From DOZZ01 sp963792655 (GTDB lineage: Bacteria > Acidobacteriota > Terriglobia > Bryobacterales > Bryobacteraceae): DNA of 64,000 nucleotides. The translations under genes were made by a program, and so were the position numbers. The notes under the pieces are model-generated. The model did not search any database. It saw only the letters and a program-made list of their open reading frames with translations, and was not told where the DNA came from. Numbering within the stretch: the first letter of the stretch is position 1; every line of letters starts with the position of its first letter. The stretch lies in the NCBI GenBank assembly GCA_963792655.1, contig CAWBWU010000003.1, forward strand, positions 620,001-684,000, read 5' to 3'. Below are positions 53,770 through 63,327 of this stretch, piece after piece.

Positions 53770-54107
53770 GATTCGCATCCATTCATCAAAAGTTCCGGCA
53801 AACTCTGCGCGATCAGGACGATAAAAAATCCCGCGTTCAGCAACATGCCGCCCAGCGCGAGCGCCTGTGGCGCACCCATCCGCACCGTTTCATCGGGACC
53901 ATGTGCACTCAAGTGTCGCCACTCGAACCAGGAGATGAAACCTGCAACCGCGATGAGCACGAACGCGAGCAGCGAAACCACGTACACAGCCGGCTTCCAC
54001 TGCCATGCGCAGACCCACGGCGAAAGCGCAAACTTCGCTTCCAGGCTGAGGAACCAGACGATTGGTCCGGTGAGCACACCGCTCCAGAGAGCCAGCGTCT
54101 GTTTCAT
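53766..54107 (-). CDS. Small membrane protein in the oxidase operon
   Basis: 113 residues with about three predicted helices (LWSGVLTGPIVWFLSLEA, VVSLLAFVLIAVAGFISW, LALGGMLLNAGFFIVLIAQS). It sits between subunit III and CtaG with ATGA overlaps on both sides. Its position is where caa3 operons often have a subunit IV or an unnamed accessory protein; the sequence WFEWRHLSAHGPDETVRMG is not one I know. I call it an operon-specific membrane protein and not a proven oxidase subunit. Confidence 0.75.
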   Translation of the reverse strand: MKQTLALWSGVLTGPIVWFLSLEAKFALSPWVCAWQWKPAVYVVSLLAFVLIAVAGFISWFEWRHLSAHGPDETVRMGAPQALALGGMLLNAGFFIVLIAQSLPELLMNGCES

Positions 54108-54722
54108 CGCGGTGCACCCAACAGGTAGGGACCACCGTACGCGACGACATAGAACGGCAGCCACATGAAAATGATGAAAAACCAGACCACGCTATCGGCA
54201 TGCACGCCGACGCGCTCACGCTGACCGTAGCGGCCGAGCGCCACGGCGGCAATCAGCACCATGGTGTACAGAAGGTCGCCCACCGCGTCGAGCGTGTGAA
54301 TGACCAGAATGCTCCAGAAGATGGAGCCGTGCACATCCGTAGACCAGGTGAAGTTGACGGTCTTCAGTTCAGCAAAGCGCATCGCCAGAAACACAACACC
54401 GAGCACAACGTTCGAGATCATGCCCAGCAGCATTCCCGAACGGTCGTCGCGTTTCGCCGCCTCGCCTGCATAGTAAGCCGCATAGCCGCTCACGCAGCAG
54501 CGGAATCAGCGCGAGCGTGGGCAGCGTCAGATGCGGCAGTTGCGTACCCGGCGGCGGCCAGACATCCACGCTGAGCCGCAAGTAGAAGTAAATCGCGATC
54601 AGCATGAAGAACAGGCTGCCTTCGATGAAGCACATCAGCAGTTGTCCCCACCACAGCGGCGACTTGTTGGAGACCGTGTAGGGCTGCAGACGGCTGAGGT
54701 CAAGCGTGCGCGGCGCAGTCAT
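54104..54722 (-). CDS. ctaE: Cytochrome c oxidase subunit III (one frameshift)
   Basis: The N-terminal frame (start ATG 54722) reads KSPLWWGQLLMCFIEGSLFF and FYLRLSVDVWPPPGTQLPHL, as in subunit III. Near 54490 the frame changes, and it continues in the frame ending at 54104 with GMISNVVLGVVFLAMRFAEL and the HTLDAVGDLLYTMVL region. The join gives about 205 residues, normal for a short subunit III. It overlaps the CtaD stop by ATGA and is followed by an ATGA junction to the small membrane protein. Confidence 0.88.
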
Positions 54723-56627
54723 GGTTCGATGTTCAGCGGGCGCCTGGGCCAGAACCAACCAACAAGTCCAATTGCGCCCAGCGCCAGGCTGACGAAGTAT
54801 CCCCAGAAGTAGAAGACCGACATCGCCAGTCCGATAGAAAATCCAAACGCAGAAACAAACGGCCAGATGGTGGGCCCTGGCAGCACATAGCGGAATTGCG
54901 GCTCGGCATCCATCAGCCCTGTCACGAGGGCCTCGCGCCGGTCGTCACGCAGGCCGATCACTTCAACGCGATCCGGCTTGGGATCCCACAAGGGCTGCGG
55001 ACTCGCTACTACCGGCAGCCGCACAAAGTTGTAATTCGCGGGAGGCGAAGCAGCCGCCCATTCGAGCGTCGAAGCATCCCACGGATCATCGCCGGCAATT
55101 GCGCCCGATGTGCGGCTGCGGAAAACGTTGACCAGGAAGAGAATGCCACCAAGTGTGATGATGCACGCGCCGATCGTGGCCACCACGTTCGCAGGCTGCC
55201 CAGCCCATTTCGTTCGGGTAGGTGTAGATGCGGCGCGTCATGCCGTTCAGCCCAAGGATATGCATCGGGAAGAAAGTGACGTTGAAGCCGATGAACAGTA
55301 TCCAGAAGATCCAGCTTGCCAAGGCGCTCGTTCAGCATGCGCCCGGTCACTTTGGGGAACCAGTGATGGAATGCGCCGAACAGCGGGAAGAGCGCGCCGC
55401 CGATCAGCACGTAATGAAAATGCGCCACCACGAAGTACGTGTCGTGCACCTGCAAGTCGAGCGGAATCGCCGCAAGCATCACGCCCGTCAGGCCACCCAT
55501 CACAAAGATGAAGATGAAGCCGAACACGAAGTGCATGGCTGCCGTCATACGTAAGCCGGCCGGTCCACAGCGTTGCGAGCCAGCAGAAGATCTGGATGCC
55601 GCTGGTAACCGCGATCATCATGCTGGCCGCTGTGAAATAAGCTTCGCCGATCTGCGGCAGACCCGTTGCGAACATGTGGTGCACCCACAGTCCGAAAGCG
55701 ATGAAGCCGTTCGCGACCAGCGACAGACACCATGGCCGGATAACCGAAGATCGCGCGGCGCGAGTGCGTCTCGATGATCGCCGAGACCATGCCCAGCGCC
55801 GGCAGAAAGATGATGTAGACCTCGGGATGCCCGAAGAACCAGAACACATGCTGGTACAGCAGCGGGTCGCCGCCTTCGGCCGGATTCACGAAATGCGTGC
55901 CGATGGTGCGGTCGTTCAGCAGCATGACGGTGCTCGCGATCATCACGGCCGGCATCGCGAACATCACCATGAACGACTGCACCAGCATGCCCCAGCAATA
56001 ACAGCGGCATGCGATTGAGCGACATGCCGGGCGCGCGCATGCGGAAGATTGTTGACAATCAGCTCAACCGCGACGCACATGGCAGAGATCTCGGTGAAAG
56101 TGATCATCTGCGCCCACACGTCGACGCCCTTGCCTGGCGAGAACTGCGGACCCGAGAGCGGAGGATACGCGAACCAACCGGCATCAGGCATGGTCGCGCT
56201 GACACGCCTGCAGTAAAGCAAGATGCCGCCCATGACGTACATCCAGTAGCCAAAAGCATTCAGCCGCGGGAACGCCACATTGCGCGTGCCCAGCATCAGC
56301 GGGACTAGGTAAACCCCCATGCCTTCCATCACGGGCACCGCGAAGAGAAACATCATCGTGGTGCCGTGCATGGTGAAGATCTGGTTGTAGCGTTCAGGGC
56401 CGAGGAACGTGTTGTCGGGCCGCAGCAGTTGCAAGCGCATCAGCAGCGCTTCCACACCGCCGAACAGCAGAAAATAGAAATGCCGTGTCGATGTAGCGCT
56501 TGCCGATGGCCTGATGTGTGGTGAACGAGAGCCAGCCGAACAAGCCGCCCGGCTCCTTCCACGTGCGTCCGAGCGCATCTTGCTCGAGCAGATCCGATTG
56601 CACGGTGCTATCGGTCAACGTGCTCAT
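54719..56627 (-). CDS. ctaD: Cytochrome c oxidase subunit I (caa3-type, at least seven frameshifts)
   Basis: All key segments are present across several frames. They are the low-spin haem ligand region FTMHGTTMMFLFAVPVMEGM, the CuB ligand helix WFFGHPEVYIIFLPALGM (His, Tyr cross-link), the His pair in LWVHHMFATG, the haem a3 region FVVAHFHYVLIGGA, and a long C-terminal extension to WPRRPLNIEP. Joined length is about 636 residues, as expected for large caa3 subunit I. Subunit I reduces O2 to water and pumps protons. So many frame changes in an otherwise perfect essential-type gene point to base errors in this stretch. Confidence 0.92.
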
Positions 56628-57645
56628 TGCAAGCTCTCCAGATAATCGAGCAACGGCTCAACGTCTTCGGTTTTCAACGGCACCGTCGCCATGTGATTGC
56701 CCGGTTTGATGTTCTGCGGGTCGGCGATCCAGCCGCCCAGGTTTCCTTTGGTATTGGGCAGCGTGCCGGCCGCGAGCGTGAAGCGGCTCGCGAAGTGAGT
56801 CAGGTCGGGACCGACTTGACCCGCAGCGGGCGTGCCCGCGATGGCATGACACAGCACGCAGGCGTTATCGAGAAAGACTTGCTGCCCGTGCTGCTTCACG
56901 GCATCGGCGGGCGCGACCGCTGGCTGCAACTGGCGCTGCACCCATGCTTCAAATTGTTCCGGTGTTTCAGCGACAACCCAGAGCGCCATGTGCGCATGTT
57001 GCAACCCGCAAAATTCAGCGCACTGCCCGCGATAACGCCCGGGCTGCTCTGCCTCGATCCACTCCGTGTTCACGCGGGAGGGAATCAGATCGCGCTTGCC
57101 GTGCAGCGAGGGCACCCAGAAGCTATGGATGACGTCGTTCGAAGTGAGCCGCGAATCATCACCGGGCGATTCACCGGGATATGAATCTCATTCGCCGTGA
57201 CGACGGTACGCTGGCTCTGGTCATTCAAGTAGCGCACGTACCACCACCATTGATTGCCGGTAACTTCCACCACCATGCCGTTTTTGGCCTGATCGTATTT
57301 CGCGAGAGCCTTACCGGTCGAAATGCTCAACACGATGAGACCCATCAGGATGATCACCGAAACGACAGTCGCGATCGTCACGTTGCGGCCAAGCGTCCGC
57401 TCCGTGGCCGCAGAGACGCGATGCGTTGCTTCGAGCGGCTCCTGTTCAATCCCGCGCCGCCGCCGCAACAGTGCGGTGAGCAACACGGCCATCACGATCA
57501 CAAAAATCGCGCCGAGCAGCCAGAGGAAGAACCACCACAGTGCGGCGATGCGTTCGCTCTGTGTTCCTGCAGCATCGACTGCCGATTGCTGCGGGCCGCC
57601 GCAGCCGGCGAGCAACAGCACCGCAGGCCAAAGCAGCCGCTTCAT
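56624..57645 (-). CDS. ctaC: Cytochrome c oxidase subunit II with fused cytochrome c (caa3-type, one frameshift)
   Basis: The N-terminus has a signal-anchor with a possible lipobox (LAGCGG), then two helices (WFFLWLLGAIFVIVMAVLL and VSVIILMGLIVLSIS), NQWWWYVRYLND, and the CuA site. The first CuA ligand lies in DVIHSFWVPSL, reached only after a frame change near 57150. The remaining ligands are in GQCAEFCGLQHAHM. The C-terminal ~70 residues are a cytochrome c (NACVLCHAIAGT, Met ligand in GNHMATVPL), which defines a caa3 oxidase. Electrons enter at this haem, pass to CuA and then to subunit I. The ATGA overlap with ctaD supports coupling. Confidence 0.92.
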
Positions 57646-58161
57646 TTCGTCACACCCGGCACTTTGTTGGTAATTGTGGAGGGGTCTTTCTCGATCATGT
57701 CGCTGCGCACCGGCGTTGCCGACTGCGGCTCTTGATCATTCATCGAACGCACGTACGCGACGATCTGCCAGATCTGATATTCAGGGATCCGTCCTCCCCA
57801 GGTGGGCATACCGTTGGGCCGGCCTTTGACGATGGTGTCGAAGAGATTGGCCGGCTCGCCTCCGTAGATCCAATCGTTCTTGATCAAGGGCGGGCCGATG
57901 CCACCGCCGCCGTTCGAATGGCACCCGGCGCAGTTGTACCAGGTAAAGAGTCGCTGCGCCTTCCGAGATGGCATAAGCCTCGCCATGATACGGATCGTTC
58001 ACTTGCGCGCGCGTCTGCGGCCCACCTGGCTGCAGATCGCTTTGTACGGCTCCATCGCGGTAGACCGCGACTCGCGCGGGTGCGGGACGCGACTCCTGCT
58101 TCTCGCGGCGGCAGGCGGTCAACGAGAGAGCGATGAGCGCTGCGGCAGTGATGCGTCGCAT
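57642..58161 (-). CDS. c-type cytochrome, probable lipoprotein (one frameshift)
   Basis: The first frame (start 58161) has a signal peptide with lipobox-like SLTACRRE. It continues to NDPYHGEAYAISEG, where the frame changes (about 57960), and resumes with AQRLFTWYNCAGCHSNGGGG. The haem motif is CAGCH, and the Met ligand lies in GRPNGMPTWGGRI. The remaining C-terminus (YQIWQIVAYVRSMNDQEPQS) is a typical cytochrome c helix. In methanol/ethanol dehydrogenase clusters a cytochrome in this position accepts electrons from the PQQ enzyme, here probably passing them to the caa3 oxidase encoded next. ATGA overlap with ctaC. Confidence 0.85.
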
Positions 58162-58959
58162 AGCGGTTGGCTCTCCTTTACTTGCGGTACGCCGTACTCG
58201 GCGAGAACGTCTTGAATCGCGCTGCAGTTCCGGCGCAAGGCACTATTCGATGTCACTGAGCAACGGATGGTCATCGTTGCGCACCGCCATGGAAATATCG
58301 TAACGTGAACGGCACCGCTAAGAACATTGCCGGCGACACAGGGGTGATCTCGAGTGAATGCGAAGCATGCTGGCGAAGTAGCCGGCGAGCGGACCCCACG
58401 CGATCGCGACATCCACATCGCCGTTTGCCACCGCGCTGATCAACTTCGCCGGAGGGTTCGGCTTCATCCGCTGTGCCGAACAGGCTGTAGCCGGCCAGGT
58501 TCGCAGAAAGACCGCGGCGGCAGAGCGCAACGGCAGGCGGCGCATAGTCATCGCCCACGACATGAATGCCGATGCGCCAGTTCCCAAGCGCGGATCATCG
58601 AGTGACGAGATTGCCAGTTGCCGGTCGCGGCGCGAAACGAAAACGTAAGTGGACCGGTAGTACGGCGCAGTCGTAAGCACCGCATCAAGCGCGCTGGGCA
58701 CGCCGATCAGCAACGTCGCAGCGATGTTGCGTTGAGCGTATTCTCGACGAACGACTTTGCGCTCCGGCCACCAGAAATACTCGAGCTTTGCGCCGAGATC
58801 ATGCGCAAGGATCTCGGCGATGCGGTTCTCAAAGCCTTGTTGTGCTTGGTTCGAAAACGGAAGGTTGTTGGGATCGGCGCAGACGCGCAGGACTCGCGCC
58901 GGCGACGTCACCACGAAGGCAAGCAACAAGCCGCCAACACTAAGGAAGCGCGAACACAT
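58119..58959 (-). CDS. XoxJ/MoxJ-like periplasmic binding protein of PQQ dehydrogenases (several frameshifts)
   Basis: The N-terminus has a signal peptide (LSVGGLLLAFVVTSPA) and LRVCADPNNLPFSNQAQQGF, followed by ENRIAEILAHDLGAKLEYFW. GVPSALDAVLTTAPYYRSTY, IHVVGDDYAPPAVALCRR, NGDVDVAIAWGPLAGYFA and AIQDVLAEYGVPQV follow in alternating frames (at least four changes). This is the extracellular solute-binding-like protein found with XoxF/ExaF dehydrogenases; it is thought to help activate or fold them. The first codon lies within the last 20 bases of the dehydrogenase gene. The 3' end is uncertain because of the frame changes and may overlap the cytochrome start. Confidence 0.85.
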
Positions 58960-60739
58960 ACAGCATGCCTCCTTTCGTCGTGTATTGCGGCAGGTCAGTC
59001 ATGGCGTTGGCAAAGCCGAGCGCCGCCGTGCCGTCTTTCGTGTTGATTCCACCGGCGACGACAGCGCCGGCCCAGCCGCCGACGCCGGCTAAGACCGCGA
59101 CATATTGCTTGCCATCCGGTCCTTTATAGGTGATGGGTTGCCCGATGATGCCCGAGCCTACTTTGAACTGCCACAACGGCGTTCCGTTGCGTGCGTCGAG
59201 CGCTTTGAACCAGCCATCCATGGTGCCGTAGAAGACGACGTCGCCGGCGGTGACAACAGCGCCGCTCCAGGCAGGGAACATTTCTTTCACAGACCAGACC
59301 GTTTTCGCCTGCACCGGATCCCAGGCGCTGAACTCGCCGCGGTTGCCGCCCGGGCCCGGCATACATGCGAACGTTCGCGCCGACATACGGCGTGCCCGCA
59401 ATGTAGTTCGCCTGCATGCCCTGAAATTCCATGCAGAGGTTGTTGTGCGGCAGATAGATCAACCCGGTGCGCGGGCGAGAACGCCGAGGGCTGCCAGTCT
59501 TTGCCGCCGGGCGCCGCGGGACAGATGTCGCGCACGGTTTTGAAGCCGGTGCTCTTCGCCGGATCGACGTTGAGTTTCCCGGTCTTCAGATCGACCCCTT
59601 CGCTGGTGTTCTGAAACGCGAATGGTTCGGCCGACAGCACCTCGCCAGTGGCGCGGTCCATGATGTACATGCGCGCGTTGCGATCGGGATGCGCGAGCAC
59701 CTTGCGCAGCTGCCCTTGATGTTGAGATCGAGCAGGATGTTTTCGTTCACGCCATCGTAGTCGTGATCGTCATGCGGATTGAGCTGATAGGCCCAGATCG
59801 CCTCGCCCGTTTCAGGACGGCGCGCGAACAGCGTGCGAGCTCCACTTGTTGTCGCCAGGACGCTGATCGGCGTTCCAGGGACCTGCGTTGGAGGTGCCGT
59901 AATAGATCAGGTCGAGATCCGGGATCGTAGGAGATCCAACTCCAACCGCTCGCGCCTGCCGATCTTCCACTGCTCTCCCGGCCACGATTGTCACGCCGAG
60001 ATCTTTGCCGCGATCCTGCGCATAAAAAGGCTTGAAGTTCGGGCCGATCAGCACGTCTTTATCGGGGCCGGTGCCATACGCGCGCCAGACGAGTTTTCCG
60101 GTGTCCGCATCAAGCCCCGCCATCCAGCCGCGCACGCCAAACTCGCCGCCGCTGTTGCCGACGATCACTTTGCCCTTGACGACCAGGGGCGCCATGGTCA
60201 TCGACTCGCCGCGATTGATGTCGCCGAGCTTCGTCTTCCACACTTCTTTGCCGGTGTTCGCATCCACTGCGACCGTGTGGACGTCGAGCGTGTTGTAGAT
60301 GATCTTGCCGTTGTAGTAAGCCGCGCCGCGGTTCACCACGTCGCAGCAGGCAACGCCCTGCGACGCGCTCGCGGGATGCGGATCGTAGGTCCATTTGAGC
60401 GGCGCGCCGGGTTTCGTCAGATCAAGAGCGTAGAGAAGATTCGGCCATGGCGTCACGATATACATCGTGTTGTTCACAACCAGCGGCGCCGCTTCGTGCC
60501 CGCGCGTCAGACCAGTGGAGAATGTCCATGCGAGCTTGAGGTTCTTCGCATTGCCCGTGTTGATCTCGGTCGAGCGTGCTGTAGCGCGTGCTGGCATAGT
60601 TCTTCGCCGGCATGGTCCACTGCCCGTCGTCGGCCTGATTTTGTATTTGCGCGAATGAAGGTAGAACCAGGAGGCCAGTGACGAACGCAACTAACCGGGC
60701 CGCGCCACACACTGCCTGGTGTGCAGGCATCATACGCAT
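58940..60739 (-). CDS. PQQ-dependent alcohol dehydrogenase, lanthanide-type motif (XoxF/ExaF-like; at least five frameshifts)
   Basis: Signal peptide LVAFVTGLLVLPSFAQI, then the eight-bladed propeller of methanol/ethanol dehydrogenases in joined frames: NLKLAWTFSTGLTRGHEAAP, the vicinal disulfide GVACCDVVNRGAAY (characteristic of PQQ ADHs), NSGGEFGVRGWMAGL (metal-ligand Glu), SNAGPWNADQRPGDNKWS (metal-ligand Asn), and HDYDGVNENIL (59754-59762 encodes Asp-Tyr-Asp). The second Asp of that motif is the extra acidic residue of lanthanide-dependent enzymes; calcium MxaF has Ala there. About 600 residues when joined. It oxidises alcohols in the periplasm and passes electrons to a cytochrome c. Substrate (methanol or longer alcohols) is not decided by sequence. 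Confidence 0.9.
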
Positions 60740-60852
60740 CTACTCTTCTCACGATGCTCGGGTAAGTAAACAGCCCAGCCGTGTTCGGCAGTTCAGTTTA
60801 GTGAGAACAATTACAGGGAGGGATGTTGCGGGGGAGAAATGCAGGAAAGCGC

Positions 60853-60878
60853 GGCGAGAAGGTTGTGACCTTCTCGCC
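60853..60878 (-). terminator. Hairpin downstream of rpoD, probable terminator
   Basis: GGCGAGAAGGT (60853-60863) and ACCTTCTCGCC (60868-60878) form an 11-pair stem with a TGTG loop. It lies 16 bases downstream of the rpoD stop (minus strand) and upstream of the PQQ dehydrogenase, separating the two units. Only a short T-rich stretch follows. Confidence 0.7.
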
Positions 60879-60893
60879 GATCATTCAGTAGGA

Positions 60894-62432
60894 CTACCGC
60901 GCCGCCATTAAGGCGCGCAAGCGGCGAGCGCGTTCAGGCGCCCGCAGTTGACGCAGTGCTTTGGCTTCGATCTGCCGGATGCGTTCGCGGGTCACGTCGA
61001 ACTCCTGGCCGATCTCTTCGAGCGTATGCTCGCGTTCGCAGCCGATGCCGAAACGAAGACGGATGACCTTCTCTTCTTTGGGCGAGAGAGTCTTCAAAAT
61101 ACCGGCGGTTTCGTCGCGGACATTTGACTCGATTACCGCGTCTACCGGCGAACCTACCCAGCGGTCTTCGATCAAATCTCCCAACGCGGACTCGCCATCG
61201 CGGCCCACAGGAGTTTCAAGCGACACCGGGTCGCGCGAAATGGTCTTGAGCTTCTGGACCTTTTCCACCGGGATGTCCATGCGACGGCTGATCTCGTCGT
61301 TGGTCGGCGTGCGGCCCAGTTCCTTTTCGAGTTCACGCGAGGCACGCAGAAACTTGTTCATGCTCTCGTTCATGTGAACCGGAATGCGGATGGTGCGCGA
61401 TTGATCTGCGATCGCGCGCGTGATCGCCTGACGAATCCACCACGTGGCGTACGTGGAAAACTTGTAGCCGCGGCGGTATTCGAACTTGTCGGCGGCGCGC
61501 ATCAGGCCAATGTTGCCTTCCTGAATCAGATCGAGCAGGTGAAGGCCGCGGTTGACGTACTTCTTCGCCACGGAAACCACCAGGCGGAGGTTTGCTTCCA
61601 CCAGGTCTTTCTTCGCGCGTTCGGCTTCCTGCTCGCCTTGCCGGATGACCGTGAGCGTGTGCTTCAGATCGGGCAGCGCCGCGCCGGCCGTCTGCTCGCG
61701 CTTGCGGATCTCCTTGCGCAGTTCGCGAACGCGGACCGGACCATTGGCGCCGCCGCGCGTTTCGACTTTCTTCAGTTCGCGGTCGAGGTGGGTCAGCTCT
61801 TCGACTGCCTGCTCGATTTCGCGACCGAACTCTTTCCACTTGCGCGCGAGGAACGGGATGCGGCGGAGATTGCGCGAAGTTTCAACCCGCACACGATTCA
61901 GTTTGCCTTGCAGACGCTTACGCGGCTTCTTGCTCGAAAGCGGAGTCGCCTCGACCTTGTCATGCAGCTGGTTCTGTTTCTTGTGGGCTGCGGCTACGTC
62001 GTAGAAGAGCTGACGAGTCTCGTCCTTGCGGCGAGCATCGGGCGGCATGCCCTCTTCGGTCTCACCGAGATCAGCCAGATTTTCGATCTCTTCCGTGCCT
62101 TTGCGTAACTGTTCGGCCAGGTCGACAACGACGAGCTGCACCAGCGCCGAGCGGCTGATCGCCTTGTGCATACGGAGCTTTCCGCGCTCCATGCGGCGCG
62201 CCAGGTTGACTTCGCCCTCACGAGTTAGCAACGGTACTGCGCCCATTTCGCGCAGGTACACGCGAACGGGATCGTCGGTATAAATCGACTCTTCTACCGG
62301 CTGTTGGGGATGGAGAAAGTCGCCTTCCTGCGCCGCATCCGCGTCAAAAAATTTGACGGCTTCTTCGTCGAAGTTGATGCCGAGGGGACTTTCCGCTAAA
62401 AATTGATCTTCAAATTGATCCATGCTACTCAC
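60894..62432 (-). CDS. rpoD: RNA polymerase primary sigma factor RpoD
   Basis: 512 residues. Region 1.2 (DDPVRVYLREMGAVPLLTRE) is near the N-terminus. A charged non-conserved region spans roughly 130-250. Region 2 (VEANLRLVVSVAKKYVNRGL, LLDLIQEGNIGLMRAADKFE, GYKFSTYATWWIRQAI) binds core and the -10 element. Region 4 ends the protein (RFGIGCEREHTLEEIGQEFD, VTRERIRQIEAKALRQLR), recognising the -35 element. The first ~40 residues are acidic and short, so region 1.1 is reduced compared with E. coli. Shine-Dalgarno AAGGTGAG precedes the start. nrdR lies upstream on the same strand after a 206-base gap. Confidence 0.96.
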   Translation of the reverse strand: MSSMDQFEDQFLAESPLGINFDEEAVKFFDADAAQEGDFLHPQQPVEESIYTDDPVRVYLREMGAVPLLTREGEVNLARRMERGKLRMHKAISRSALVQLVVVDLAEQLRKGTEEIENLADLGETEEGMPPDARRKDETRQLFYDVAAAHKKQNQLHDKVEATPLSSKKPRKRLQGKLNRVRVETSRNLRRIPFLARKWKEFGREIEQAVEELTHLDRELKKVETRGGANGPVRVRELRKEIRKREQTAGAALPDLKHTLTVIRQGEQEAERAKKDLVEANLRLVVSVAKKYVNRGLHLLDLIQEGNIGLMRAADKFEYRRGYKFSTYATWWIRQAITRAIADQSRTIRIPVHMNESMNKFLRASRELEKELGRTPTNDEISRRMDIPVEKVQKLKTISRDPVSLETPVGRDGESALGDLIEDRWVGSPVDAVIESNVRDETAGILKTLSPKEEKVIRLRFGIGCEREHTLEEIGQEFDVTRERIRQIEAKALRQLRAPERARRLRALMAAR

Positions 62433-62638
62433 CTTGCCCTGGGTTAGGCCAAATAGATTGTGACTGTGTAGCGCCGGGAAGATGTGAGGACGGTCGCGCT
62501 GAGATCATCGGGCATTTCCCGAGAAGGCGAACCAGTCGAGCAGCACACTGGGCTCTTACTATAGTCGATGTGTAAGAAACGCTTCGGTTTCAAAGAATAG
62601 GCGTCATTGGACGGTTTTCGCCACCATCCACCCCTCTG

Positions 62639-63100
62639 TTATAGCACTTTTTGGCGCATCAACGTCTTGATCTCATTGAGGAACGCCTGTTCGTCCTGAA
62701 AGTCGCGGTAAACGGATGCGAATCGAACGTACGCGATCTTGTCGAATTCACGCAGACTGTCCATCAGCAGTTCGCCTACCTCTGTCGTCGAGATCTCCCG
62801 GTCCGGCGAGTCCGTCACTTTGGCTTCCACCTGATTGACCAGATCGGAAAGCCTCGCCATACTGATCGGCCGTTTTTCGCAAGCCTTTAGTAGTCCGTTG
62901 AGAACTTTTTGGCGGTCGAACTTCTCGCGGCGGCCATCCTTCTTGATCACCATGTAAGGAACTTCGTCGATGCGCTCGTAGGTGGTAAAGCGCTTCTCGC
63001 AGGCCAGGCACTGACGGCGGCGGCGAATGGCTTCGCCTTCACGGCTCTCGCGCGAGTCGATCACCTTATCTTCCAGGTGATTGCAAAAAGGACATTTCAT
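62639..63100 (-). CDS. nrdR: Transcriptional repressor NrdR
   Basis: 153 residues from ATG 63100. The N-terminal zinc ribbon has MKCPFCNH and RRQCLACEKRFTT (two CxxC pairs), followed by the ATP-cone (VIKKDGRREKFDRQKVLNGL, TTEVGELLMDSLREFDKIAY, VRFASVYRDFQDEQAF). NrdR represses ribonucleotide reductase genes in response to ATP/dATP. Length and motif order are standard. The frame is open upstream to 63226, but the protein starts at the zinc ribbon. No nrd gene or clear NrdR box is in the window. Confidence 0.95.
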   Translation of the reverse strand: MKCPFCNHLEDKVIDSRESREGEAIRRRRQCLACEKRFTTYERIDEVPYMVIKKDGRREKFDRQKVLNGLLKACEKRPISMARLSDLVNQVEAKVTDSPDREISTTEVGELLMDSLREFDKIAYVRFASVYRDFQDEQAFLNEIKTLMRQKVL

Positions 63101-63327
63101 GGCAGTTGCGGCCCGGAAAGCGTTGAGAATGCAAGCATAGCATCGGATTTTGGCGTGCGCTCTCGAAGCACCCAGGGAGATTGGCGGCGCACCGGCCGCT
63201 TCACGCGAACCCGCCACGAAGGACAATACCCTGCCCGCTGACGTAAGCCTAGTGGAATCAGGGAAAAAATGAACCTATTATGATAAGGCTTCGTTTCTCT
63301 CAGTGAAGACGGAGGAGCAGAAGCAAA

